From Bdellovibrionales bacterium RIFOXYD12_FULL_39_22 (lineage in GTDB: Bacteria > Bdellovibrionota > Bacteriovoracia > Bacteriovoracales > Bacteriovoracaceae), in NCBI GenBank assembly GCA_001770205.1, contig MEQL01000061.1:1-64000 (forward strand): a stretch of DNA of 64,000 bases, read 5' to 3'. This document shows positions 43,957 to 53,769 of this stretch, piece after piece. A program made the translations under genes and the position numbers. The notes beneath the pieces were generated by a model. That model had not been told where the DNA came from, did not search any database, and saw only the letters and a list, made by a program, of their open reading frames with translations. Numbering within the stretch: position 1 is the stretch's first letter; each line of letters begins with the position of its first letter.

Positions 43957-44907
43957 TTAAATAAGTGCCCGCGCAATCTTTGTGGCCATTTCCCCTGCAT
44001 TCATTTTATCGATCGTTGCTTCATAGGATAAAATTATTCTATGTCCTAAAACTTTGGCGGCAATTTTTATTATATGTTCGGGGTTTACAAAATCACGTCC
44101 TTCCATAAAAGCATTGAACTTGGCAATTTTATATAACCAAATACAGGCACGAGGAGATGCTCCGGCCAATATTGCCCCTTCAAATTCTTTAAAATACTTT
44201 TTATTCCCAGGCCTGGTCGCATGAACAATATTGACAATATATTCTTTAACCTTGTCGTCAACATAGACGCCATCTATCGCCTTTTTGGCCTGTAAAAGTA
44301 TATCTGTAGATAATAGCGGAATAATTTCTTCCGACTGTTTTTTATCAAAATCTAAAATCTGTTTTTCGGCAGCAAAGTCGGGGTAATCAATATTCAACTT
44401 CATCATAAATCGATCCATCTGTGCTTCTGGCAATCGATACGTTCCCTCTTGATCAATAGGATTTTGCGTCGCCAACACAACAAAAGGGGAGGATAGCTTA
44501 TGAGTTTCTTCTCCAATGGTGACCTGTTTTTCGGCCATTGCCTCTAATAGCGCTGATTGCACTTTGGCCGGTGAGCGATTTATCTCATCTGCCAAAAGAA
44601 TCTGTGTAAAAATTGGCCCAAACTTAGTTATAAACTCTTCGTTTTGCTGACTATAAATCATGGTACCAATCAAATCAGAGGGCAAAAGATCTGGAGTGAA
44701 CTGAATACGCTTAAAGGAGACATCACAAAGTTTACTCATAGTAGAAACACTCAGTGTTTTCCCCAATCCTGGCATTCCCTCTATTAAAAGATGTCCGTCG
44801 CAAACTAAAGCTGCCACGATAGATTCTAACATTTCATCTTGTCCAAAAATTATTTTTTTGGCACGCTTTAGGGCACCCTCTAGCTTGTCTTTTGAAGAAA
44901 AATCCAT
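43957..44907 (-). CDS. moxR: MoxR-family AAA+ ATPase
   Basis: This 316-residue ATPase has Walker A EGMPGLGKTLS, Walker B LLADEINRSPAKVQSALLEAM, sensor VLATQNPIDQEGTYRLPEAQMDRF and the helical lid with ASPRACIWLYKIAK. MoxR proteins act as chaperone-like ATPases for VWA-domain partners, here most likely the DUF58, BatA and BatB proteins encoded downstream. GAGAG precedes the ATG. Confidence 0.95.
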   Translation of the reverse strand: MDFSSKDKLEGALKRAKKIIFGQDEMLESIVAALVCDGHLLIEGMPGLGKTLSVSTMSKLCDVSFKRIQFTPDLLPSDLIGTMIYSQQNEEFITKFGPIFTQILLADEINRSPAKVQSALLEAMAEKQVTIGEETHKLSSPFVVLATQNPIDQEGTYRLPEAQMDRFMMKLNIDYPDFAAEKQILDFDKKQSEEIIPLLSTDILLQAKKAIDGVYVDDKVKEYIVNIVHATRPGNKKYFKEFEGAILAGASPRACIWLYKIAKFNAFMEGRDFVNPEHIIKIAAKVLGHRIILSYEATIDKMNAGEMATKIARALI

Positions 44908-44924
44908 TGCATTCTCTCTTTGCT

Positions 44925-45734
44925 TTATTTATTAATTTCTTTCTCGGCAATTTTTTCATTTACCTTGTAATCATAAAAAGTTATTTCTGTGCGATTGCTT
45001 TTTGCCTCTTTGCCACTTCCATCAACGGTAGTGATACCCAAAAGTTCCGGAAGCAGAAAGCCTTGATACTTACTATAGTTCAAATCATACTCCATTTTAG
45101 TTTCTAAATTTCCTTGCTTAAGCAATATCTCCATATTGGTTACAAGCCATTTTCCGTTAGAGTCATTTCGTGACTCCATTTGTAGTTTTGATGTACGAAT
45201 ACCTCCGGGAGCATAGGTATTTAACGAACTCAATTTTCCATTATTTTCAAAGTGCATCACAACACGATTAGTATCTAATTTACCTGTTGGATCTGTTCCT
45301 TCGATTTCTACTCCTGTGGCCATTCTTTTTAATTTTAAATTGTATTTAAAAAAGCGGTTGGTAAGCCGCTCAGGAATAACAAAATCTAAACGGGTACGAA
45401 CAATTTGCTTTAATTCGCTCTTTATGGCCTCAAAGCCAGGAGGGAGTCCATAGACCTCTATTTTGTAGGTGTCTGGAAATAACCAGTAGATAGAAAAATA
45501 GATATCTTTTATCTCTCCTAAAACTTTTTTACTGTTTAACATTTCTGCCAGTTTTGAGATTCTTATTTTAAATGCTAAATCTCTCAGCCCGACTGCTTCG
45601 GGGTGATACATTCCGATGTCGAAACGCTCAATGACTTTATCAGCATCACTCCCGGCACCCATCGCCGTATTATAAGAAATTAGCTGCCCCAAAATTGATA
45701 TAAAAAAAATCAATCTAGTAAAATAACAAAACAT
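44925..45734 (-). CDS. Secreted protein ahead of the moxR-bat cluster
   Basis: This protein of about 269 residues has a signal peptide (MFCYFTRLIFFISILGQL). The mature part is beta-rich, with WLFPDTYKIEVYGLPPGFE and MHFENNGKLSSLNTYAPGG, recalling the LolA/LolB-like fold used for lipid-bound cargo. That is a structural guess. AAGGAG sits eight bases before the ATG at 45734. It ends 17 bases before moxR and so probably heads the operon. Confidence 0.55.
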   Translation of the reverse strand: MFCYFTRLIFFISILGQLISYNTAMGAGSDADKVIERFDIGMYHPEAVGLRDLAFKIRISKLAEMLNSKKVLGEIKDIYFSIYWLFPDTYKIEVYGLPPGFEAIKSELKQIVRTRLDFVIPERLTNRFFKYNLKLKRMATGVEIEGTDPTGKLDTNRVVMHFENNGKLSSLNTYAPGGIRTSKLQMESRNDSNGKWLVTNMEILLKQGNLETKMEYDLNYSKYQGFLLPELLGITTVDGSGKEAKSNRTEITFYDYKVNEKIAEKEINK

Positions 45735-45892
45735 GCTAGAAACTCCTTCGCCGGTTGTGCAACCTTTGCCCAACTTCAATTACTCTGATCCATATTAATT
45801 ATTATAGTCAATATCGTGCCCAAGTATAGATTGAGCGCAACTGCTTAATTTTTGCCGACCACTAAATAATTATGAGAATACAATCAAAATAC

Positions 45893-47269
45893 TCAAGAAT
45901 TTTTAAAGGCCACCCGTTGCCAATTTTCTTGATAAAAAACAGATATATTTTTTGCTTTTTTTGGCAAAACACTTCCGGGAGATCCGCGAACTCCTTTGAT
46001 GTTTTTTACTTGCGTAAAAATTAATGGAATAGTCATCAACTCAAGTTTACTGTGATAGCGAATAATTGATCCAATAATGGCAAAATCGTCTGGACGAAGA
46101 TGGCCATTTTTGCTTATTTTCACAATCGCATGCGCACTATGATATCCGGCAAGATGAAACCAGTAATCTTCTTTATTGGCAATTTTACTTCGTAAATAGT
46201 CGTTAGAGGTACTGTCTTTTCCCACTAAAATTTTAATTCTATCCTCTAAAAAATATTCTTCAATATTAAATTTGGCACTTCCTTTTTGTCCTAAATTTTT
46301 AGATTTTTTCTGCTCTTTACCATCATACCACTCTGGATTTATCGTTTTTACTTTTTGATCCAACTGAACGTTTGGGGAATTGTTCAAAAGTGCTGTCAGC
46401 TCCCGCACTGTCTCCTGTTCCCGCAAAGAGAGAGCTGCCTCCGCGGCCTTAAAAGATTTTATCTTATTAAATATAATATCTCTTTTCCTATATAAATTAT
46501 TTTCTCCTTGTAGTTTGATTTTTACCCCACATAAAACAACTTCTTGATTATTACTAAGATCAAGATGGCCTGAATTCATCTCTCGCATCATCTCCGGCCA
46601 TTGCTGCAATAGATGCAAATCTTCTCTTATTTTTTTGATTTTTTTTTCTAAAAATTTTTTCTTTTTACTGTCATGTTTTACCACCAAAAAATTTTTTTGA
46701 TATTCATTCAAATAATTTTCTAGAAAAGTATCTGCCGCGGCATCGACCTTTTTTTCATGGGAAATTTCCTTTCTACCAACAGCATCAAAAAAATCAAAAA
46801 GTTGTTGCTGATTAAAATCTCCGCATATTTCCTCTTTTAACCACGAGCAAAAAACTCTATGGGTACTCTCCTCCTCTTTAATAAAACTATTGAGAAAATA
46901 AGCTTTTCTTCCGCTATAAAAAAGGGCAAAAAAATTCTGATTTCCTCGGTACTGATAGGAAATCCCGATTGCTCTGTCCTTGTCATCCAAAACAATTTCT
47001 TGCAAAAAACTGTTTTCTAAAAATTTTCGCAAATACATTAAAAACTTATCTTGAATTCGCATAAGCGAATCTGGCCGACGATTACTCCACCATAATCCCT
47101 CATAGTGGTTTCCCCGTCCTAAATATAAATAGACGCTTTTCCCGGGATAGCGAATAGCAATCGCGACTAGGTGAGGGGTGCTGAAAATTTTTTGCAGTTG
47201 CCCGGGCCCATTATATTTTTGTAAATAGGCTTTCAAGTTATTGCTTACTGTTTTATAATCCAAAATCAT
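45893..47269 (-). CDS. NFACT-family protein (RqcH-like)
   Basis: This protein of about 458 residues has the NFACT layout. The N-terminal NFACT-N domain opens MILDYKTVSNNLKAYL and includes DDKDRAIGI, carrying the Asp-Arg pair that RqcH uses for Ala-tRNA. A coiled-coil middle (about 190-320) and an NFACT-R domain follow (YWFHLAGYHSAHAIVKI, KGVRGSPGSVLP). RqcH adds C-terminal alanine tails to nascent chains on stalled 50S subunits. It is shorter than typical RqcH (about 560), and HSAH replaces the usual GSH in NFACT-R. The start at 47269 shares CATG with the divergent mutS2 start. Confidence 0.8.
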   Translation of the reverse strand: MILDYKTVSNNLKAYLQKYNGPGQLQKIFSTPHLVAIAIRYPGKSVYLYLGRGNHYEGLWWSNRRPDSLMRIQDKFLMYLRKFLENSFLQEIVLDDKDRAIGISYQYRGNQNFFALFYSGRKAYFLNSFIKEEESTHRVFCSWLKEEICGDFNQQQLFDFFDAVGRKEISHEKKVDAAADTFLENYLNEYQKNFLVVKHDSKKKKFLEKKIKKIREDLHLLQQWPEMMREMNSGHLDLSNNQEVVLCGVKIKLQGENNLYRKRDIIFNKIKSFKAAEAALSLREQETVRELTALLNNSPNVQLDQKVKTINPEWYDGKEQKKSKNLGQKGSAKFNIEEYFLEDRIKILVGKDSTSNDYLRSKIANKEDYWFHLAGYHSAHAIVKISKNGHLRPDDFAIIGSIIRYHSKLELMTIPLIFTQVKNIKGVRGSPGSVLPKKAKNISVFYQENWQRVAFKNS

Positions 47270-49649
47270 GAGACTAAACTTACTAAACAATCCCGACTTT
47301 GCAAATCTGCAATATCTTGATTGGGAACTTATTCTAAACGATCTTTCTTCCTCCTTGTTTTTTGAAAGTGGAATGGAGACAATTCGCAATGGATTAAGTC
47401 ATCGGCCGCTTTCTGCTATTAATCAGCAATATGATTCTATTGATTTCTTTTTTCAGAAAGTTGATAGATTAGAAGAGTTGCGCACTATTATACTTTATCA
47501 TCACATACCGAAAAAAATTAATTTTCAGATTAAATTATCGGCCATATTAAAAGCAATAATTTTACCTGTTGATGAAATGAATTTTTTTGCCAATATTTTT
47601 GAGAGTTTTACCCAACTAGAGCGAGAAGTTCACAACGCTCCTTTTCTACTTTCATCTCGACAATCTCTTGATCAAAATAAGTATAGAAAAATCAAGCAAA
47701 CCTTTGTAGCACCACTGCGCTCTTTTGTAGATGTTCACTCCAATATCGATTACCAAGGGCATCCAGCACTGGCACCTATTTATGCCAAAATACTAAAAGT
47801 TGAGCGCAATATTAAAGATCAAATTAGGGCGTTTATTAAATCTGCAAACATCGCCAATATTTTACAGTATGATAATTACGATATTATCAATGATCACTAC
47901 GTTATCCCTATTCGCTCCGACAGTTATAATGCTGGCCTTGGCAAAATTATTGCGCGCTCTTCCACTGGGCAAACTCTCTATGTAACCCCCTTTATTATTT
48001 TAGATCTATCTAATGAGTTACTAATTTTAAAGGCCAGCTTAGAAAAGGCCATTAATGATATTTTGTCAGAGCTATCAGTGGTAATTCAAGAACACGCTGA
48101 GGAATTTTCTTATTTATATGGCCAACTAGAGTTGTTTGATCAATATGTGGCCAAAACTCTATTTTGTGCCAAGTACAATCTGACTCGCCCTGTTTTTTCT
48201 GAAAAATTTGTTATTGAACTTGAAGATTTTTTTCATCCCCTTATTTCTCGTCCAGTGAAAAATTCATTACGCCTAGGCCATACTTCCTCCGGATTAATTA
48301 TTTCTGGCCCCAACACTGGTGGAAAAACCGTCGTACTTAAAACCATCTCTCTTTGTTATCTTTTCGTTCAAATGGGCCTATATGTTCCGGCCTCCCATGC
48401 CACCCTTTCAAACATCACCGGACTCTTTTATTTTTCCAACGATCAGCAAGATTTACGCCAAGGACTAAGCTCTTTTGCCGCCGAAGTCCGAAATTATTTG
48501 CAACTAGTAAATGAGCTTAGTGAAACAAATGTCGTTTTGATTGATGAAATTTTTAATTCTACTTCCTCCGATGAGGCCTCGGCATTGGCGCTGGCATTAT
48601 TAGAAGAAATTCATGCCCGCTCCCAATCCAAAATAATTATATCTACCCATCATCAAATTCTAAAAACCTCTATTCATAACGACACTCGCTATATTTCTGC
48701 GCATGTAGGAATTGATAATCAAACGGCACTACCCAACTACCGTCTTTTTTGTGATGGCCCGGGCAGCTCCATGGCCATGGCCATTTTTAAAAATATCTCT
48801 GCTAATTTTCATTTTATCACCGACATCTTTGGCAACTTTAGTAGACGCCTAGATCAAAAACAAAAGACCTACGATCGCCTGCTTGAAGAGCTTTCAAAAA
48901 AGAAAGCTGAGCTAGACAAACTACTCAGTGAAAATAAACAGATCAACGAATTTCTCGCCAACCAAAAACGTGCCCAAGAAGGAGCCATCCTTTTAGAAAA
49001 GCAGGCCATCCTTTTGGCCCATGAGAAGAAAATTTCCAAGCTAACGGAACAAGCGCAGGCCCTGCTATCTCATATTCGTGATCTTGAAAAAGCTGAGCGA
49101 AAAAATTGTCTGGCCTCCATTAGCGAAATCAAGGCCGAAATTACCAGTGAAAAAAATGAAGTTTTTTCTAACACACAAGAAAAAGAAAGCGGCCACCTAA
49201 TTAAAATCGACAAATCTCAGTTGATTATTGGCAATAATTATTATTCTCTCTCCCTTAAAAAAAATGTCTCCTTAGATAAAATTAATCTTAAAAAAGGCCA
49301 GGCCAACGTCTCCCACAAAAACCTCTCTTTTGTTCTCCCCCTGGATGATTTAATGGGTAATATCGGATTCAAACAAAAAAGCACACCTCCTCCTGTGGCG
49401 ATAAACATCTCCTCACCTGCACAAATTGAAGTAGACTGTAGAGGCCTAACTCTTGATGAGTTCAAGCAAGTAGTCGAGGGCCAGCTTTCTAACCTAGTAC
49501 TTGAAAATATTCCCTTCGTAAGTCTAATTCATGGACACGGAAATGGTGTTTTAAAAAATTGGCTACGCTCTACTTTTAAAAATGATCCCGCCATCGAGAT
49601 GGTTTTTGATCCCTCCAATGATGGATACACTCAGCTTAAATTGAAATAG
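47268..49649 (+). CDS. mutS2: MutS2 ATPase with Smr domain
   Basis: This 793-residue protein has the MutS core and clamp (about 1-320) and an ABC-type ATPase with SGPNTGGKTVVLKT (Walker A), VLIDEIFNSTSSDEASALA (Walker B) and STHHQ. A coiled coil (about 530-640) and a C-terminal Smr nuclease domain (DCRGLTLDEF, HGHGNGVLKNWL) follow. In Bacillus MutS2 (RqcU) splits collided ribosomes and so feeds RqcH. The divergent rqcH-like gene makes that role attractive here. An anti-recombination role is the older proposal. Confidence 0.93.
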   Translation: MRLNLLNNPDFANLQYLDWELILNDLSSSLFFESGMETIRNGLSHRPLSAINQQYDSIDFFFQKVDRLEELRTIILYHHIPKKINFQIKLSAILKAIILPVDEMNFFANIFESFTQLEREVHNAPFLLSSRQSLDQNKYRKIKQTFVAPLRSFVDVHSNIDYQGHPALAPIYAKILKVERNIKDQIRAFIKSANIANILQYDNYDIINDHYVIPIRSDSYNAGLGKIIARSSTGQTLYVTPFIILDLSNELLILKASLEKAINDILSELSVVIQEHAEEFSYLYGQLELFDQYVAKTLFCAKYNLTRPVFSEKFVIELEDFFHPLISRPVKNSLRLGHTSSGLIISGPNTGGKTVVLKTISLCYLFVQMGLYVPASHATLSNITGLFYFSNDQQDLRQGLSSFAAEVRNYLQLVNELSETNVVLIDEIFNSTSSDEASALALALLEEIHARSQSKIIISTHHQILKTSIHNDTRYISAHVGIDNQTALPNYRLFCDGPGSSMAMAIFKNISANFHFITDIFGNFSRRLDQKQKTYDRLLEELSKKKAELDKLLSENKQINEFLANQKRAQEGAILLEKQAILLAHEKKISKLTEQAQALLSHIRDLEKAERKNCLASISEIKAEITSEKNEVFSNTQEKESGHLIKIDKSQLIIGNNYYSLSLKKNVSLDKINLKKGQANVSHKNLSFVLPLDDLMGNIGFKQKSTPPPVAINISSPAQIEVDCRGLTLDEFKQVVEGQLSNLVLENIPFVSLIHGHGNGVLKNWLRSTFKNDPAIEMVFDPSNDGYTQLKLK

Positions 49650-49683
49650 CGCAGTAGCAATAATTTAAAATAATTTAAAATTG

Positions 49684-49703
49684 ATCATGAAAATGATTAT
49701 TTT
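49684..49703 (+). terminator. Possible terminator after mutS2
   Basis: ATCAT (49684-49688) and ATGAT (49693-49697) form a short AT-rich stem followed by TATTTTT. It overlaps the stop of the convergent gene. Weak by stem strength. Confidence 0.3.
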
Positions 49704-50263
49704 TCCGATATTTGAAGATAGTGTACGCCACACAGATCTCCCTGTGTTGGTGTAAAATCGTAACCTATTATGGAATCAACTACGTTTATATCTGCGTTTA
49801 TTTGGTCATATAAATCCTGGCAAGCGGTATTATACTCCTCTGTCGTAATCCATATTTCGCCAGTTTTGTAGTGTGAAAAGAGCAACACGGTGGGGTCTTC
49901 AGAATGAATTTCAAGCATGCAGTAGTCGCCATTGGCGGCAGTACGAATGTCATCAAACGACTTCATATATCCGGTATACTTCGATTTATTCAATGTTTTG
50001 GTAACTACTCTAAAAATTCCTTCCGCTTTATTTGCCTTCTCCCACTCTTTTAAATTTTCTATTATTCTTGTTATATCGCCTTGAGCATTTTGGCAGTTAT
50101 CTGCTAAATTCCAATCAACAACTTGATTTGTTGGTACCCCAAATAAACAGCCCTTGCCATCATCGCCGCACAACAGGCCCTTGTATCGAGGGGCGGCCAT
50201 AGCTTTAAATGTTAGTAAAAAAATTGCCATTAAAAAAATTGTCACTAGCTGTTTTTTCCTCAT
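49697..50263 (-). CDS. Secreted protein, unknown function
   Basis: This 188-residue protein has a signal peptide (LVTIFLMAIFLLTFKAMA). The mature part has six cysteines or so (LLCGDDGKGCLFG, DNCQNAQ, YCMLEI, TACQDLY, DLCGVHY), implying disulphides in the periplasm. GGAG precedes the ATG. It converges on mutS2. No family is recognised. Confidence 0.65.
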   Translation of the reverse strand: MRKKQLVTIFLMAIFLLTFKAMAAPRYKGLLCGDDGKGCLFGVPTNQVVDWNLADNCQNAQGDITRIIENLKEWEKANKAEGIFRVVTKTLNKSKYTGYMKSFDDIRTAANGDYCMLEIHSEDPTVLLFSHYKTGEIWITTEEYNTACQDLYDQINADINVVDSIIGYDFTPTQGDLCGVHYLQISEK

Positions 50264-50420
50264 CTATGCTCCAATATGATCCTTTCGTTAACGGTTGCTT
50301 TGATTGTAGTTGAATTTTAAAATTTATTTTACTTTTTGAAATTCTTACATGACGGCCATTTCTCCTGTTTAGTAAAGCGACAGTGTTGTAATTACTATCG
50401 GCCGTCAAAATAATAGACAC
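50205..50420 (-). CDS. Possible small ORF upstream of the secreted protein
   Basis: A GTG start with AAGGAGAG just upstream opens a 71-codon frame (MSIILTADSNYNTVALLNRR), rich in Lys and Asn. Its end overlaps the next gene by 59 bases in another frame, which is unusual. It could be a real leader gene or a chance frame. Confidence 0.3.
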   Translation of the reverse strand: MSIILTADSNYNTVALLNRRNGRHVRISKSKINFKIQLQSKQPLTKGSYWSIDEEKTASDNFFNGNFFTNI

Positions 50421-50581
50421 TCTCTCCTTATACTGTATTTTTATAGGACAACCTACTTACTTCAAATTAAGTAGTTAGCACTCTTATTATCGACCAACCT
50501 TTATTCATGGCCGTCACTTCTTCGGCACCATCGTTGCACAGTAGTAGGTATATTGCTCAAACAAATCACAGGGGTAATTGT

Positions 50582-51850
50582 ATGAGTTTTTTTAGACTGT
50601 CAATGAAATCAATGCTTCTAACCATTGGCCTTAGTGCGGTCGTGATAGCAGCTATGACGATCAGTGATATAAACACCTACTCCACTGAGTTCATGAACGA
50701 TCGCCTTCCGCTCTCTCCGCGACTCGACTATGACTCCCAACGATTTATTGCTTCATCTGCTAATGCCATCAGTTATATGGATATAGAGTGCAGCGACAGT
50801 ACTGCTGCGATTATTAACGGCAATTGGCGTATTCTTTTGATTACCGAAAATTTCTCTACCGGCATAAAAAGTAATCGCATTGTTAAATTTACTTTGATGT
50901 GTGAGGAAGGAACTAATCAAGCAGTAGTTCTACTTGGCAACAGTGGCGACAAAGTTAGCACCATTGATCTATCCAAAGAAGAAGACATTAATCGAAAATT
51001 CCAGATAGGAAAAATCTATGAGCTAAATCATCTAGCTCATGAAAAGGGATCATATGCCATTAAGCTCGTTCAGGAAGTTAACGGCGGTAACACTATTATT
51101 TCTGCTCAAAAATATTTACCACCCTCTAAATACATGTCGGCGGCCAGACAACGATCGGACGGTGTCGAAGAAGAAGTTGGCACCAGTGGAGTGAAAGGAG
51201 TTCCTCTTCCGGCAGAAGCACAAGAATTTTTTCTTGTTAGTGTTACAGGGGCGCCTGATGTGGAAAAACTTAATATCCTCAACTTAAATTCTGGTGGAGA
51301 AAATGGTTTTTTGCTGGATGAAACAGGTATCATTGAAGATTTGAATATCTCTCTTGATGGCAAAGGACAAGTTGCCATTTCGGGGACTTCCATTGGAGAT
51401 GGTGGTATTGTTTATGATAATGCTTATGAACCAGTTGGCCTAATTAATAGGAATGGGCCAAGTAGCTACACTATTCGCTTTGCACAAGGTGATTTAAAAA
51501 ACTTATCCTTTCATTTTGCTTCTCAAGAAGAATATGAAAAAGTTCTATTAACTGAAGAAGATAATCAAGCGCAGCAAGAAGAAAACAAGCTGGCGCAAGA
51601 AGAGGAGAAAAGGGAAAGAGATGCAGAGATCACTTCTAAAAAAGTTGATGAATTTAGCAGAGCAGAAACGGCCGAAGATCCAAATATCACTACTGACGAA
51701 GAAGCCGCGGCCGCACAAGAAGAAAATGTCAAATCACGGGAAGAGATGAACGATCTCGTATCCCAAGAAGGATTTCAATTCAAAAATCAAACGGAAGAAG
51801 AACCTAATAAAGAAGAAATAACCACTGAAAGCGAATCTAAATATCTCTAG
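50582..51850 (+). CDS. Exported protein with long acidic tail
   Basis: This protein of about 422 residues has an N-terminal hydrophobic helix (MLLTIGLSAVVIAAM) that acts as signal or anchor. Beta-rich regions (about 45-320) follow, then a C-terminal tail of about 90 residues dominated by Glu, Gln and Lys (EEDNQAQQEENKLAQEEEKRERD). AGGGG precedes the ATG at 50582. The architecture recalls pilus or type II secretion PilP/GspC-like periplasmic proteins, but no motif proves it. Its stop overlaps the convergent etfA stop by four bases. Confidence 0.55.
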   Translation: MSFFRLSMKSMLLTIGLSAVVIAAMTISDINTYSTEFMNDRLPLSPRLDYDSQRFIASSANAISYMDIECSDSTAAIINGNWRILLITENFSTGIKSNRIVKFTLMCEEGTNQAVVLLGNSGDKVSTIDLSKEEDINRKFQIGKIYELNHLAHEKGSYAIKLVQEVNGGNTIISAQKYLPPSKYMSAARQRSDGVEEEVGTSGVKGVPLPAEAQEFFLVSVTGAPDVEKLNILNLNSGGENGFLLDETGIIEDLNISLDGKGQVAISGTSIGDGGIVYDNAYEPVGLINRNGPSSYTIRFAQGDLKNLSFHFASQEEYEKVLLTEEDNQAQQEENKLAQEEEKRERDAEITSKKVDEFSRAETAEDPNITTDEEAAAAQEENVKSREEMNDLVSQEGFQFKNQTEEEPNKEEITTESESKYL

Positions 51851-52821
51851 CTTTGGCCTTTAAGCAAGGCCTTAAATTCTTCTGCAAAAATCGGCACTAC
51901 TTTGAAGAGATCTCCAACAATACCATAATCTGCTTTGGTAAAAATAGGAGCATCCGGATCGGTATTGATTGCTACGATTACCTTAGACGTTCGCATTCCC
52001 GCCAAATGTTGAATGGCCCCAGAAATTCCACAAGCAATATAAAGGGCCGGAGAGACGGTTTTTCCTGTTTGCCCCACCTGCATAGAGTGATCCGCATAAC
52101 CTGAGTCTACCGCTGCGCGAGATGCCCCAACCGTGGCCCCAATTACATCCGCAAGATCGTGCAGCACTTTAAAATTTTCGCGGGCCTTCATGGCCCTTCC
52201 TCCAGAAACAATAATCTTGGCCTCGGTTAAATCTAATTTTTCAGAGGCACCTTTGATAATTTCTTTAATAGTTGCGCGCAAAGGCCCAGCATCAAAATTA
52301 TCTGCGATCTTATTAACGCTCCCACTTTTCGTTGTTTGATTCATTCCCAAAGCATTTGGGCGGATAGTGATGAAGTGTGGCCTCGGCCCAACAATCTCCA
52401 CCTTAGATAAACATTTCCCGGCAAATTGTGGCCGGGTTCCTTTGAAAATATCGTTTTCAAAAATAAAATTTACTACATCACTGGCCATCCCCGCATTAAA
52501 TATCCCGGCCACTCTTGGCAGTAAGTCCTTTCCTAGGGCCGTTGCGCCAGAAAAAACGTAGTCATAAGAATTTTTTTCAATAACACCTTTTAACGCCTTC
52601 GCATATCCTTCGGGAGAATAGTTGTCTAATCCAGCACCTTTTATTAAATGAATATTTTTGGCCCCATATTGAGCAAGGGCGGCCACTGCTTCCTCGCTCA
52701 GATCGCCGATTATCGCAACATCCACTTCGTGGCCATATAATTTCCCTAATATTTCTAAGGTAACGGCCTTAACACCTTTAGCATTGTTCCTGGTTTCTGA
52801 AAAAATTAATATTTTTGACAT
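51847..52821 (-). CDS. etfA: Electron transfer flavoprotein alpha subunit
   Basis: This 324-residue subunit has an N-terminal nucleotide-like domain and the C-terminal FAD-binding domain. The latter shows IIVSGGRAMKARENF, GASRAAVDSGYADHSMQVGQTG (core GYADHSMQVGQTG), CGISGAIQHLAGM and VAINTDPDAPIF. The EtfAB heterodimer carries electrons from acyl-CoA and other dehydrogenases to the quinone pool via ETF:QO. It lies 30 bases after etfB. Confidence 0.96.
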   Translation of the reverse strand: MSKILIFSETRNNAKGVKAVTLEILGKLYGHEVDVAIIGDLSEEAVAALAQYGAKNIHLIKGAGLDNYSPEGYAKALKGVIEKNSYDYVFSGATALGKDLLPRVAGIFNAGMASDVVNFIFENDIFKGTRPQFAGKCLSKVEIVGPRPHFITIRPNALGMNQTTKSGSVNKIADNFDAGPLRATIKEIIKGASEKLDLTEAKIIVSGGRAMKARENFKVLHDLADVIGATVGASRAAVDSGYADHSMQVGQTGKTVSPALYIACGISGAIQHLAGMRTSKVIVAINTDPDAPIFTKADYGIVGDLFKVVPIFAEEFKALLKGQS

Positions 52822-52851
52822 TTTTTTATCCCCGTTAAATTTCGTTCCAAA

Positions 52852-53640
52852 TTAAATTATCTTTGCCTCATTTCTCAGAAGAGAGACTACCTGATTAACG
52901 ACTACTTTTTGAGTTCCATCTTCCATCGCTTGGAATTTTTTTCCTGGTGGTTTTTCTGGCGGGAGTTGGAAATCAGAATACTTCAAGCGCCGATCCGCAT
53001 CTGTAACGCCCACATCTGCCAAAGAATATTGAGTAAGTGTTTTTTTCTTGGCCTTCATAATTCCCGGTAACGAAGCATAGCGAGGAGTGTTAAGGCCTTT
53101 CTGACAGGCCACCACGCATGGGAGGGTTGTATTATAAACTTCTACTGCCCCGCCCTCTATTTCTCGCTTCAAAGTAAGGGCAGATCCATTGAGATCAAAA
53201 CCAACAACTACACAAACAGACGGAAGATCCATCATCTGCGCAAGCAATGATGGTACTTGCAAATTATCGTCATCAATGGCCTGTTTGCCAGTCAAAATTA
53301 AATCTGCTTTTTTTCCTGACTTTAAAATTGCCCCTTTGATTGCTTTTGCGGTCATATAAGAATCTAAATTATCATCCGCATCAATTAAAATTGCCTCATC
53401 GGCACCCATCGCCATGGCCGTACGCAGTGCCTCCGTGTCTCGCGTCTTTCCAAGACGAACCACTACTACATTGGCATCTGGAATTTTTGTCTTTATTTGC
53501 AATGCTTGCTCCACAGCAAATTCATCATATGGATTCATTACCCATTTAATCGCATTTGTCTCAATAAAGGAGCCATCCTTCATGGGAACAATCTTGGTTT
53601 CTGTATCCGGAACCTGTTTGATACAAACAAAAATATTCAT
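52852..53640 (-). CDS. etfB: Electron transfer flavoprotein beta subunit
   Basis: This 262-residue subunit begins MNIFVCIKQVPDTETKIV and has WVMNPYDEFAVEQAL, DLILTGKQAIDDDNLQVPSL (here GKQAIDDDN) and TPRYASLPGIMKAKKK, all typical of EtfB, which binds AMP. A strong AAAGGAG precedes the ATG. It leads the etfB-etfA operon. Confidence 0.96.
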   Translation of the reverse strand: MNIFVCIKQVPDTETKIVPMKDGSFIETNAIKWVMNPYDEFAVEQALQIKTKIPDANVVVVRLGKTRDTEALRTAMAMGADEAILIDADDNLDSYMTAKAIKGAILKSGKKADLILTGKQAIDDDNLQVPSLLAQMMDLPSVCVVVGFDLNGSALTLKREIEGGAVEVYNTTLPCVVACQKGLNTPRYASLPGIMKAKKKTLTQYSLADVGVTDADRRLKYSDFQLPPEKPPGKKFQAMEDGTQKVVVNQVVSLLRNEAKII

Positions 53641-53769
53641 ATTTTCTCCTTTTCTCTTTGTCTTGTGAAATTTAGTAGAAATATAGTATTGAAGAAAACA
53701 GGATGGATCAAGAACAAAGGAACTAAACTTTAGTTCTTATTTTTTGCTTTTCTTTTCTGACCTAATAAA

